Positions 13,538 to 21,639 of a stretch of 26,275 bases of DNA are shown here, in pieces; position 1 is the stretch's first letter, and every line of letters starts with the position of its first letter. The stretch spans positions 1 through 26,275 of the forward strand of contig CAYZPY010000017.1 in the NCBI GenBank assembly GCA_964480425.1. The letters are read 5' to 3'. The notes below the pieces were generated by a model that was not told where the DNA came from, searched no databases, and saw only the letters and a program-made list of their open reading frames with translations. This DNA comes from CAYYMD01 sp964480425. Lineage in GTDB: Bacteria > Planctomycetota > Phycisphaerae > SM23-33. The translations under genes and the position numbers were made by a program.

Positions 13538-15012
13538 TTACCTTATCCACTTGACGTAGATGTAATACGACGCGCTGGCAGTCACCACCGCTATGGACAC
13601 CAGCATAGCAAGGTTCCATATCGCCGCTTTTACTCCGCGGGGCTTCTGGTCGCCCAGGTACGAACGCCGGTTGTTCATGATAAAGAATGCCGCGTACGCG
13701 ATCGGGATCATCAATCCGCATATCGCCGAGGTTGGCACGGCTATCCACTGACCCATCGGCTTCCAGAGAATCACCCCCAGAATACCCGGGGCGGGTATGA
13801 GGCACGCCAGGCGATACTTCCACCCCCCTGGCTCTATGCGGAATATCTCGCAGAACGCGAATCCGCACACGAGCATGTGAAGCGTTATCGTGCTCAGCGC
13901 CATTCCCAGTATTCCCAGTCCGTAAACGAAGCGGCTGAACATCGGCGATATTCCGACGTTCTCGATCATGCCGGAGGCCGCCACGGGCGTGAGGTCCGCG
14001 TCGGTGGCGATGTTTCCGTGAAGCAGGCAGCCCGAGGCGATGACCACCAGCGAGGTGGCCAGCGTGTACGGGATGAACATTCCGGTTATCAAGTCGAACC
14101 GCGACAGTCCTCGATGCTCCCTTCCCCACCCGCGGGCCAGCAGGGTGTATCCGAACAGGAACGTCATGTTGATTCCCACCGCCGCGCCAAGCGCGCCCAT
14201 GAATTTTTCGAATCCTTTAGCGTCGCCAAACGGGATGTTGCCCGGGACGAAGCCCTTCAACACGCTACTCCACTTTATGCGCCCCACAGCGGAACTTGCC
14301 GCGACCACGGCGGCGAACGCCAGTATGATCATCCACACCAGCATCTTTAGCATTTTTTCGTAAATTCGTATGCCACGCCGCCCGGCGGCGTAATTCCCCG
14401 TGATGACGGTGGATACTACCAGCACCGCCACCCCCGCGCCGACGAGCACNNNNNNNNNNCTTGCGCCGCGCCGTTGGGGTCGGGACGCCAGCCGGTACCC
14501 GCCTTTATCATGTCGTCCACCATTCCCGCCGCCAGGGCGTATTGCGGAAAGTGCCAGATTATTGTCGAGACCAGAGTCGCTATGACCCACAACCACGCCA
14601 CCGGCGAACTGACGTACACCCGCATGGCGTCGAAGGGCCTGGCGCCCGTCGAGAGCGTCTGGTGCGACAGGGCCGAGAGCATTATCACGCCAAGTATCAT
14701 CGCCAGCGGCTGGACCCACAGCAGTTGATACCCGTAACGGGCGCCCAGGAAAAGCGACGCCATCGCGCTTCCCCCTCCGAGCGTCATGGCGCTTTGCAGC
14801 CAGCCCGGTCCGGTCTTGGCGAAGTAATCCTTGCATCGGGCCAAGAAGCCCTTTTGGCTCAGTTGGGCGAGTTCGGTCTTTTCGGCCGCCAGCGCCGCCG
14901 GGTCCCTGCCGGCGAACATGGGCAGACCGTGCGCAAGACTCGGCCTGCGGGGGGGCGAAATGTGATTCGGATTGTTCGGGGGACCTGTGGGATTTGTGTC
15001 GGGTGAATTCAT
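13538..15012 (-). CDS. Nramp-related divalent metal transporter, interrupted by an assembly gap
   Basis: A polytopic membrane protein of the Nramp-like superfamily, split in this assembly by ten Ns. The upstream part (15012 to the gap) encodes a Pro-rich N-terminus, then TGPGWLQSAMTLGGGSAMASLFLG and two further membrane segments. The downstream part carries about eight more, including ALGAAVGINMTFLFGYTLLARGWG and IPYTLATSLVVIASG. The two halves lie in different frames if the gap is counted as exactly ten bases, so the gap length is nominal rather than a true frameshift. The canonical DPGN of helix 1 and MPH of helix 6 are absent (GPGWLQ and GINMTF stand at those places), so the ion it carries cannot be assumed to be Mn or Fe. 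The ATG at 15012 has AAGG upstream. Confidence 0.8.
14450..14459. other. Assembly gap (10 N)
   Basis: Ten undetermined bases within the Nramp-like gene. The reading frame differs on each side, so the real length is probably not ten. Confidence 0.99.
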
Positions 15013-15117
15013 GTGAATGCCTTTATGATATTTGCGGGATTATATATCTGTCCGGCGCGTGTTTAAATACGAAATTCACCAGCGTGGCGAACATCCGCAC
15101 CGATTAGCGGCTATGAT

Positions 15118-15147
15118 TTGAAACACCCGCAGCGTGCGGTGTACAAT
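15118..15147 (+). promoter_or_regulatory. Strong sigma-70-like promoter giving a leaderless mRNA
   Basis: TTGAAA (15118-15123) and TACAAT (15142-15147) are 18 bases apart, each one mismatch from consensus. The expected start site, about seven bases after the -10, coincides with the A of the ATG at 15154, and no Shine-Dalgarno is present. It would drive the small membrane protein and clpX. Confidence 0.6.
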
Positions 15148-15153
15148 ATAACC

Positions 15154-15513
15154 ATGGATATGACGTTGGCGTTGCTGTTGAGGCAGGTTTTGCCCGTGGC
15201 GTATTTGGCCATGTCGAATCTGGTGCAACTGCTGGTGGGGTGCGGCGTGCTTATTGTCGTTGCGGTGATTCTTTGGCTGATCGTGCTGTGGCTGAGGAAG
15301 CGCCTTTTTTCGATTTCGGCCAGTCGCGTCAACCGTAACGAGGCGTTCACGATAAATCAGCTGAGGTCGCTGCGGGATTCGGGAGATATTTCCCAGGAGG
15401 AATTTTCCCGCGTGAGGCGCGCGTTGCTCGGCGGCGAGGGGGAAAATATAACTTCACAGTCAAGTGGCGCCGCCGGTGGCGCCGATGAAGAAAAACAGCA
15501 GGGCGAGGATTAG
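15154..15513 (+). CDS. Small membrane protein with SHOCT-like C-terminal motif
   Basis: A 119-residue protein with one strong membrane span at about residues 20-50 (LVQLLVGCGVLIVVAVILWLIVLWLRKRLF). It is followed by a short cytosolic segment INQLRSLRDSGDISQEEFSRVRRALLGG that resembles the SHOCT/short C-terminal oligomerisation motif. The tail is Gly, Ser, Glu and Gln rich. The ATG at 15154 has no ribosome binding site but sits at the predicted transcription start. A TTG at 15118 would fall on the -35 box and is rejected. clpX begins 25 bases after its stop with its own ribosome binding site, so the two probably share a transcript. Its function is unknown; similar small membrane proteins precede clpX-type genes in some planctomycetes as far as I recall. 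Confidence 0.8.
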   Translation: MDMTLALLLRQVLPVAYLAMSNLVQLLVGCGVLIVVAVILWLIVLWLRKRLFSISASRVNRNEAFTINQLRSLRDSGDISQEEFSRVRRALLGGEGENITSQSSGAAGGADEEKQQGED

Positions 15514-15538
15514 ATGGCTTTTAGGATTAGGAGTATAG

Positions 15539-16852
15539 ATGAGTCCCTCTGATCGCAGGAATTCGAAAGACGGCAAGGGCGGCGACGGATCATCCGGTCG
15601 GCGCGAGCCGGTGTGCAGTTTTTGTCACCGCAGCAGCCGGGAGGCGGGTCCCGTGGTCGAAGGCCCCGACGGCGCCAACATCTGCTCGAACTGCGTTGAA
15701 CTGTGCCGCAATATTATCCGACAGGAGCAGCGGCGCAACGTCCGCAGCGATACGCTTTTCGGCACGGTTCCCACACCCCGACGGATAAAGGAATACCTCG
15801 ACCAGTACGTCGTCGGACAGGAGCACGCCAAGAAGGTGCTCTCGGTGGCGGTGCACAACCATTACAAGCGCCTGATGAACATCGGCGCCGAAGACGACGA
15901 ATCGATCGAGCTGGACAAGTCCAACGTGCTGATGATCGGACCCACCGGTTGCGGAAAGACCCTGCTTGCCCGGACGCTGGCGGGTGTGCTTAACGTGCCT
16001 TTCGCCATCGGCGACGCCACCACGCTGACCGAGGCCGGGTACGTCGGAGAGGACGTGGAAAACATACTGCTCAAACTCCTCCAGGCGGCGGACTACGACC
16101 TCCAGGCCGCCGAGCAGGGCATCATCTACATAGACGAAATCGACAAGATTGGAAAAACCTCCCAGAATGTCTCCATCACGCGCGACGTCAGCGGTGAGGG
16201 CGTCCAGCAGTCGCTGCTGAAACTGCTGGAGGGCACGGTGGCAAATATACCCCCCCAGGGCGGGCGAAAGCATCCCGAGCAGCAGTACATCCAGATGGAC
16301 ACCTCGCACATTCTGTTCATCTGCGGGGGCACGTTCACGGGCCTGGAGGAGATAATCAAGCGTCGCCTCGGTCGGCAGTTAATCGGATTCGCCGGCGAGG
16401 AAGCCAAGAGCGAGACGCCCGCGGACCACAGCAGCGTCCTGGCGCAGGTTCAGCCGGAGGACATGGTCCACTACGGGATGATACCTGAACTGGTGGGGCG
16501 CCTTCCGTGCATCACGGCGCTGGGCGAACTGGACGAAGAGGCGATGGTGAGGATTCTAACCGAGCCCAAAAACGCGCTGGTCAGGCAGTACAAGAAATTT
16601 TTCTCCATGGAGGGCGCCACTCTCCGGTTCACCGATGGCGCGCTTAGGGCGATATCGCAAAAAGCCATCAAGCGCGAGGTGGGCGCCCGGGCGCTTAGAA
16701 GCATCGTCGAGGAGCTGATGCTCGAGTTGATGTACGAACTGCCCGAGCAGGGACGCAAGGGCGCCACGTACGAGATAACCCGCCAGATGGTCGACGGCGA
16801 GCGGAAACTCACACTCTTCGCAGCGGCCAAGACCAAGAAGGAAAGCGCCTGA
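15539..16852 (+). CDS. clpX: ATP-dependent protease ATP-binding subunit ClpX
   Basis: ClpX is the AAA+ unfoldase that feeds tagged proteins to ClpP. The 437-residue protein has the N-terminal zinc domain with Cys26, Cys29, Cys49 and Cys52, Walker A GPTGCGKT at 134-141, the pore loop GYVGED, Walker B IIYIDEIDKI, and the IGF loop in RRLGRQLIGFAGE that docks on ClpP. A C-terminal sensor-2 region (REVGARALRSIVEELMLELMYELP) follows. The N-terminal 20 residues are rich in Gly, Ser, Lys and Asp. AGGAG stands about five bases before the ATG. clpP and tig, often adjacent in other bacteria, are not in the window. Confidence 0.97.
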   Translation: MSPSDRRNSKDGKGGDGSSGRREPVCSFCHRSSREAGPVVEGPDGANICSNCVELCRNIIRQEQRRNVRSDTLFGTVPTPRRIKEYLDQYVVGQEHAKKVLSVAVHNHYKRLMNIGAEDDESIELDKSNVLMIGPTGCGKTLLARTLAGVLNVPFAIGDATTLTEAGYVGEDVENILLKLLQAADYDLQAAEQGIIYIDEIDKIGKTSQNVSITRDVSGEGVQQSLLKLLEGTVANIPPQGGRKHPEQQYIQMDTSHILFICGGTFTGLEEIIKRRLGRQLIGFAGEEAKSETPADHSSVLAQVQPEDMVHYGMIPELVGRLPCITALGELDEEAMVRILTEPKNALVRQYKKFFSMEGATLRFTDGALRAISQKAIKREVGARALRSIVEELMLELMYELPEQGRKGATYEITRQMVDGERKLTLFAAAKTKKESA

Positions 16853-17037
16853 TAAATACACACCGCCCGGATTGCGGGCAAAATCTGATTGACACTTTGC
16901 TGACTTGCGGGAAAATGCATCTTGACCTCCTAATTGCATCAGGATCGACGGCGAGCGGGCGGCGCCGACGTCGAGGGAGGTTGAAGTGCGGATGCGAGGG
17001 TATTGGTTTTGTGACGCTCCCCCAAGTATAGGATTCG

Positions 17038-18621
17038 ATGCCTCAAGCAGCTACATTAACCGACTATCTCAGTATCGAGACGATCCGGCAACTGCAGGAC
17101 GACTTCTCGGCCGCGGTCGGCGCACCGGTGCGTGTGTGCGATTCGGAGGGTCGTCCGTTCGCCGACGGCTCAAAGGCGCAAACGCCCGTGCGGCGCGGGT
17201 GCGACGCGCCGGTGGTCTTCGACGGGGGGGTTATTGGCAGGATAGTCTGCCAAGACACCGGCGGCGGGCCCGGCGGTGCGGACGAACCGCGACATGCGTC
17301 AATGGTGCAAAGTTTCCTGAAGCTCATGGCCGCGCAGATAGTTCGCCTGTGCGATCGCCAGAAGCAGCTTCACACCCGCGTGCGTGAACTGGCAACGCTC
17401 TATCGCCTAACGGCGGAGTTCACCGGTCAGCACGACCTCCAGGCGGTACTGGACCTCGTGGCCTCGACGGTGGTCGATGTGCTCCACGCCAGGGCGTGCT
17501 CCATCCGCCTGCTGGACGACAGTCGCACGGAACTCGTCATCAAGGCGGTGGCGAACCTCTCGCCGGAGTACCTGGACAAGGGTCCGATACTCGTTTCGGA
17601 AAGCAAAATCGACCGTCAGGTTCTGCAGGAACTTGAGCCGGTGTATATCGCCGACGAGCGCGACGATCCGCGCGTGCTTTATCCTGCCGAGGCGTGCCGC
17701 GAGGGTCTGGTAAGCGCGTTGTGCGCACCGCTGGTGTACAAGCGTCGACCCGAAGGCGTGATTCACGTTTATACGGACCGCCCTCACCGGTTCGACTGGT
17801 ACGAGATATCGCTCCTTCAGTCCATCTGCGCTCAGGCGGCGGCGGCGATAGTTAACGCGCGCCTGTACGAAGAGGCGGTGCATTCGGCCGAGGCGAGGCG
17901 GCAGCTGCGACTGGCGGGGGAGGTCCAGCGCAGAATGGTGCCATCCGGCGCGCCGGAGATTCCGGGCTTCCAGGTGGCCTGCCAATACGTCTCGTGCTTC
18001 GAGGTGGGCGGCGACTTTTACGATTTCTTCCCGCTCGGCGACAACGGCGAAACGGCGATGGTGATTTGCGACGTGGTCGGAAAAGGCGTCAGGGCGTCGC
18101 TGCTTATGGCGTCGATCCGCTCGCTGCTGCGGGCGCACGCCTCGGGATGCGACGATATTTCCGAAATACTCTCACGGGTCAACAGGGACCTGTCCTCGGC
18201 TACGTCCCTTGGCGATTTCGCCACCCTTTTTATGGCGGTAATCGACCCGCGGGTCGGGAAAATCCGCTATGCCAACGCCGGGCACGTCCCGCCGGTGCTG
18301 TTCCGCCGGGGAGGATGGGAGGAACTGTCTTGCGGCGGAGGCCTGCTGGGAATCGACGCCGGATGGAAGTGGCAAAGCAAAGAAGTGGCGCTGCAGAAAG
18401 GCGACTACATACTGGCCTACACGGACGGGCTGTCCGAGGCGATGAATTTCGACGAGGAGACCTTCGGCCGGGAGCGCATAGTGGTCGCGGCGCAGGCGGC
18501 AATAGCCGACGACCGCACCGCCGACGGGCTGGTTAAGCACCTGCTTTGGGAGATGCGGCGATTCGCCGGCCTGCACGAGCGCCTCGATGACTTGACAATC
18601 GTGGCAGTTAAAATAATATAA
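17038..18621 (+). CDS. GAF-domain PP2C phosphatase (SpoIIE/RsbU type)
   Basis: A 527-residue signalling protein. Residues 10-75 resemble the start of a PocR-type ligand-binding domain (IETIRQLQDDFSAAVGAPVRVCDSEGRPFAD). A coiled segment follows around 95-125, and residues 130-275 form a GAF domain (LQAVLDLVASTVVDVLHARACSIRLLD through SICAQAAAAIVNARLYEEA). Residues 300-525 form the SpoIIE-class PP2C domain with GGDFYDFF at 324-331, ICDVVGKGVRASLLMA, FATLFMAVID, YANAGHVPPVLFR, ILAYTDGLSEAMN and DDLTIVAVKI. The Asp residues for metal binding are present. Such enzymes dephosphorylate anti-sigma antagonists in partner-switching pathways, but no STAS or kinase partner gene lies nearby. AGGA precedes the ATG. 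Confidence 0.92.
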   Translation: MPQAATLTDYLSIETIRQLQDDFSAAVGAPVRVCDSEGRPFADGSKAQTPVRRGCDAPVVFDGGVIGRIVCQDTGGGPGGADEPRHASMVQSFLKLMAAQIVRLCDRQKQLHTRVRELATLYRLTAEFTGQHDLQAVLDLVASTVVDVLHARACSIRLLDDSRTELVIKAVANLSPEYLDKGPILVSESKIDRQVLQELEPVYIADERDDPRVLYPAEACREGLVSALCAPLVYKRRPEGVIHVYTDRPHRFDWYEISLLQSICAQAAAAIVNARLYEEAVHSAEARRQLRLAGEVQRRMVPSGAPEIPGFQVACQYVSCFEVGGDFYDFFPLGDNGETAMVICDVVGKGVRASLLMASIRSLLRAHASGCDDISEILSRVNRDLSSATSLGDFATLFMAVIDPRVGKIRYANAGHVPPVLFRRGGWEELSCGGGLLGIDAGWKWQSKEVALQKGDYILAYTDGLSEAMNFDEETFGRERIVVAAQAAIADDRTADGLVKHLLWEMRRFAGLHERLDDLTIVAVKII

Positions 18622-18674
18622 TTATCTTCGAGAACGATGACATGAGGGAAACGAAAGGAATTCGATACTACTTT

Positions 18675-18691
18675 GCGAAGTGGCACTTCGC
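18675..18691. repeat. 17-base perfect inverted repeat between phosphatase and DUF89-like genes
   Basis: GCGAAGTG and CACTTCGC flank a single G, 24 bases upstream of the DUF89-like start codon. It may be an operator or a small interspersed palindrome; there is no T tract for termination. Confidence 0.45.
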
Positions 18692-18715
18692 TGCCAAGCA
18701 AGAGGCAATTCAATC

Positions 18716-19768
18716 ATGAGCCATTTCTGTCTTCTGGCCCGGCCGGATGATTATATCGCATCTGACTGGTCGGGCGAAAACACCACGACGTTCTGGAGCC
18801 AAAGGCCCGACGAACTACACAAAGAGTTCGACTCCATGCTGGAGCATGCCACCAAGCAGTACGGGCGCTCCATGGCCGAGCAGGTAGAAACCGCGCGCGA
18901 AAAATTCGCACAGGCGATATCCGCCTTCGGCGACGACCCGCCCGATGGCGGCGGGATTCTGCGCCTGGAGAAAATCCCCGGCGAAATACTGCGCGACAGC
19001 GGCATCGCCGACCCGCTGGGTTACTTCAAGAACCAGGAGACGATATCTGCGGCGTCGGCGTATCCTCACGTGGTCCACATGATTCACGGCATGGTCGGGG
19101 AGGAGCGCTGGCGGCACCTGCTTCGTGCGGTGGTGGCCGCAGAGGCGTCCCAGTTGAATTCTCCCCTGTCTCCGGAAGATGGGCAGGTTTCCGAAGGATC
19201 CGATTTCGTGGATACCGTTGAGGATCTGCACACCCGCAACTGGGTCGCCGACGATTTCGAGGCCATCAGCGGTCGAATCCCCGACCAGCCGCCCGCCGAG
19301 TGGTCCAAGGTGGTGGTGTTTGCCGATAAGGCCGGTGGTCAGTTCGTCCTTGGCGTGATGCCGTTGGTGCGCGAACTGGCGATGTGGGGCGTCAAGATAG
19401 TACTCGCCGCCGACGAGTCGTCCTGCCGGGGGACGATAACCGCCGACGAGGCGGTGGAAGTCATAGAACAACTCGCCGGCGCCGACGCCGACCTTGCGGC
19501 AATGGTCGCCGGGGGCATGCTCGAGGTGGTCTCCACCGGGGGTCACATGCCGCCGCTTGATTTGTCGGATGTATCCGACGAGTTGAACGAGGCCGCTGCC
19601 GACGCCGAACTGGTCATTCTTACCGGGCAGCATCGTGCCGTGCTGACCAATTTCAACACGCCGTTCACTACTGACGCGATGCGCCTGGCGATGTTACAGC
19701 ACCACTCGATCAGTTCGCTGCTCAATGCCGAGCCCGGTCATTGCCTCTGCAAATACACCGCGGCGTGA
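18716..19768 (+). CDS. DUF89 / ARMT1-like protein with altered metal site
   Basis: A 350-residue protein resembling the DUF89 (damage-control phosphatase, ARMT1-like) family. The N-terminal half is helical (HKEFDSMLEHATKQYG and AEQVETAREKFAQAI). The alpha/beta core starts at about 197 with KVVVFADKAGGQFVLGVMPLVRELAMWGVKIVLAADES, then AMVAGGMLEVVSTGG and AELVILTGQHRAVLTNF. Family members use an Asp-Asn pair after this first core strand and a later Asp to hold the metal. Here Asp204 is followed by Lys205, and the later block reads CRGTITADE rather than the usual NDVT. Activity is therefore doubtful, or the substrate is different. The start at 18716 has AGAGG upstream. It lies 94 bases after the phosphatase gene on the same strand. 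Confidence 0.65.
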   Translation: MSHFCLLARPDDYIASDWSGENTTTFWSQRPDELHKEFDSMLEHATKQYGRSMAEQVETAREKFAQAISAFGDDPPDGGGILRLEKIPGEILRDSGIADPLGYFKNQETISAASAYPHVVHMIHGMVGEERWRHLLRAVVAAEASQLNSPLSPEDGQVSEGSDFVDTVEDLHTRNWVADDFEAISGRIPDQPPAEWSKVVVFADKAGGQFVLGVMPLVRELAMWGVKIVLAADESSCRGTITADEAVEVIEQLAGADADLAAMVAGGMLEVVSTGGHMPPLDLSDVSDELNEAAADAELVILTGQHRAVLTNFNTPFTTDAMRLAMLQHHSISSLLNAEPGHCLCKYTAA

Positions 19769-19775
19769 CGTGTCG

Positions 19776-20180
19776 TTATCCGGCGGACTGATTCTTAACT
19801 TGCCAGTTCTCCACGGCTGCACGTACGGCGCCGGCGGCAAGGTCGGCGCAGTGGATCTTGTCGAGGGGCAGTTGGAGTTCTTCGGCGATGGCGCTGCTTT
19901 CCAGGCGCAGGGCCTGCTCGACGGTCTTGCCGATTATCATGGTGGTCGCAAGCGAGCCGGCGGCTATCGCCGAGGCGGAGCCGAAGGTCTTGAACTTCGC
20001 ATCCGCGATAATTCCGTCATCACCTGCTTCTATCTGTAATCTGATCACGTCGCCGCAGGATTCCCTGCTGGCGGCGCCAGTGCCGACGCGGGGGGAATCC
20101 TCGTCCAGCGAACCGACGTTGTGCGGATTCTCGAAGTGCTGCATCAGGATTTTGCTGTGCCTGGGACTCATGCGATTCAT
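19776..20180 (-). CDS. iscU: IscU/NifU-type iron-sulfur cluster scaffold
   Basis: A 134-residue NifU_N/IscU-like scaffold that would receive sulfur from the adjacent cysteine desulfurase and build clusters. It begins with SKILMQHFENPHNVGSL, the family's opening block. The first ligand Cys is Cys42 in SCGDVIRLQI, and the third is Cys111 in LDKIHCADLAAGAVRAAV. The second conserved Cys, expected in FKTFGC, is Ser68 here (FKTFGSASAIAAGS; codon TCC). The start at 20180 overlaps the iscS stop as ATGA, so translation is coupled; an internal ATG at 20171 is the alternative. It converges on the DUF89-like gene with seven bases between ends. Confidence 0.92.
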   Translation of the reverse strand: MNRMSPRHSKILMQHFENPHNVGSLDEDSPRVGTGAASRESCGDVIRLQIEAGDDGIIADAKFKTFGSASAIAAGSLATTMIIGKTVEQALRLESSAIAEELQLPLDKIHCADLAAGAVRAAVENWQVKNQSAG

Positions 20181-21397
20181 CTTTCCGACCGGCCGCCGGC
20201 GGACCGGCGGCGGGCTTTCATGGCGGCGTCGTAGAGCGGACTTATTTCGCGAAGTTGCGTTACCGCCTCGGCGACGTGCTCGACGGCGTGGTCGATTTCC
20301 TCTTCGGTGTTGAAGCGTCCCACCGAGAACCGCAAGGCCGAGTTGATGAGGTCGCCGCCGGTGCCGATTGCCTCCAGCACGTGAGAAGACGACAGCGATG
20401 CGGTGGTACACGCCGAGCCGGACGAGACCGCAAGGTCGCGCAGTTTCATCATCAGCGCCTCGCCCTCGACGTAAGCGAACGACAGGTTCACGGTGTTGCC
20501 GAGTCGTGCGGTGGGGTGCCCGTTTAGATACACGTAATCGAGCCGGTCGGTGATGCCTTTTTCCAGTCGCCGACCCAGGCGGGCGATGCGCTTCACCTCG
20601 TGGGGCATTTCGCTGCGGCATATTTCGGCGGCGGCGCCGAATCCGACTATGCCGGGGGTGTTCAGCGTTCCGCTGCGAAGGTCCCGCTCGTGTCCTCCGC
20701 CGTGCATCATGCACGCCAGACGGACACGCGGCCCGCGGCGGCGCACGTACAGCGCCCCGACGCCCTTTGGTCCGTAAATCTTGTGGGCCGAGATGCTAAG
20801 AAGGTCTATGCACGCCTCCTCGACGTCCAGGGGTATCTTACCGGCCGCCTGGGTGGCGTCGCAGTGGAAGTACACGCCTTTTTGCCTGGCGATTTCGCCG
20901 ATGTCGGCGACGGGATTTATCGTGCCGATTTCGTTGTTGGCTGCCATTATGGATATCAGTATCGTCCCGTCGGTGATTGCCTCGTCCACCTGCTGGGGGT
21001 GGATCATGCCGTGCTTGTCGGGCTTGAGCCAGGTGATTTTGCACCCTTTATTTTCAAGCCACTTGCATGGGTCGATGACGGCCATGTGCTCGGACAGCGA
21101 GGTGATGACGTGATTGCCCTTGGCGGCATACGCCTCGGCGACGCCCTTGATGGCCAGGTTGTTCGATTCGGTCGCGCCGGATGTGAACACTATGTCGCGG
21201 TCCTGTGCGCCGATTAACTCGGCCACCTGTGCACGTGCCTTCTCGACGGCTTCTGCGGCCCGATGCCCGAATTCGTGATGCCTGCTTGCGGCGTTGCCGT
21301 ACCATTTCGTGAAGTAGGGCGTCATCGCCTCCATCACCCGCGGGTCAACCGGCGTGGTGGCGTTGTTGTCAAGATATATAGGGGTCTCTAAGGCCAT
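20177..21397 (-). CDS. iscS: Cysteine desulfurase (IscS/NifS)
   Basis: A PLP enzyme that removes sulfur from cysteine and passes it as persulfide to the scaffold encoded just downstream. The 406 residues include IYLDNNATTPVDP at the start, GATESNNLAI, HCDATQAAGKIPLDV, the PLP-binding Lys206 in SISAHKIYGPKG, and the mobile catalytic loop with Cys330 in SSGSACTTASL. The C-terminus is charged and Arg-rich. The ATG lacks a Shine-Dalgarno but lies seven bases after TATAAT, so the mRNA is probably leaderless. No iscR, hscA or fdx genes accompany it; the unit here is iscS-iscU only. Confidence 0.96.
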   Translation of the reverse strand: MALETPIYLDNNATTPVDPRVMEAMTPYFTKWYGNAASRHHEFGHRAAEAVEKARAQVAELIGAQDRDIVFTSGATESNNLAIKGVAEAYAAKGNHVITSLSEHMAVIDPCKWLENKGCKITWLKPDKHGMIHPQQVDEAITDGTILISIMAANNEIGTINPVADIGEIARQKGVYFHCDATQAAGKIPLDVEEACIDLLSISAHKIYGPKGVGALYVRRRGPRVRLACMMHGGGHERDLRSGTLNTPGIVGFGAAAEICRSEMPHEVKRIARLGRRLEKGITDRLDYVYLNGHPTARLGNTVNLSFAYVEGEALMMKLRDLAVSSGSACTTASLSSSHVLEAIGTGGDLINSALRFSVGRFNTEEEIDHAVEHVAEAVTQLREISPLYDAAMKARRRSAGGRSER

Positions 21398-21404
21398 GGA
21401 TTAC

Positions 21405-21433
21405 ATTATAGTCGTGCGCGGGTCCGATGCCAT
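21405..21433 (-). promoter_or_regulatory. Promoter of iscS-iscU, probably leaderless
   Basis: Reading the minus strand, ATGGCA (21433-21428) lies 17 bases before a perfect TATAAT (21410-21405). Seven bases then lead to the iscS ATG at 21397, so transcription should start at or next to the start codon. Confidence 0.55.
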
Positions 21434-21531
21434 GCCTGCACTTGCAGTTGGCTCGTATCTTCCATGCGGATGCGCACGTTGGCGTACGGTCCTGCGGGGG
21501 GATACATTGCTATTGCGTCCCCCTTGGGGTG

Positions 21532-21561
21532 TTGCCGGACATACTGACTTTGCGATATTAT
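21532..21561 (+). promoter_or_regulatory. Possible promoter of the hydrolase-LarA unit
   Basis: TTGCCG and TATTAT are 18 bases apart, predicting a start near 21568 and a leader of about 70 bases before the ATG at 21640. It is divergent from the iscS promoter. Confidence 0.4.
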
Positions 21562-21639
21562 GAGTATGTAACAACAGTTAATCCCGGCGCGCCTGGGCAA
21601 AGACTTGGCGGGCGAATCGACGAATCAAGGAGACTTATT

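Noticed and set aside
13538..14836. A true frameshift in the Nramp-like gene
   Set aside because: The frame change coincides with the N run, whose length is conventional; an assembly artefact is more likely.
16868..16892. Terminator after clpX
   Set aside because: GCCCG/CGGGC is only a five-base stem and is followed by A-rich rather than T-rich sequence.
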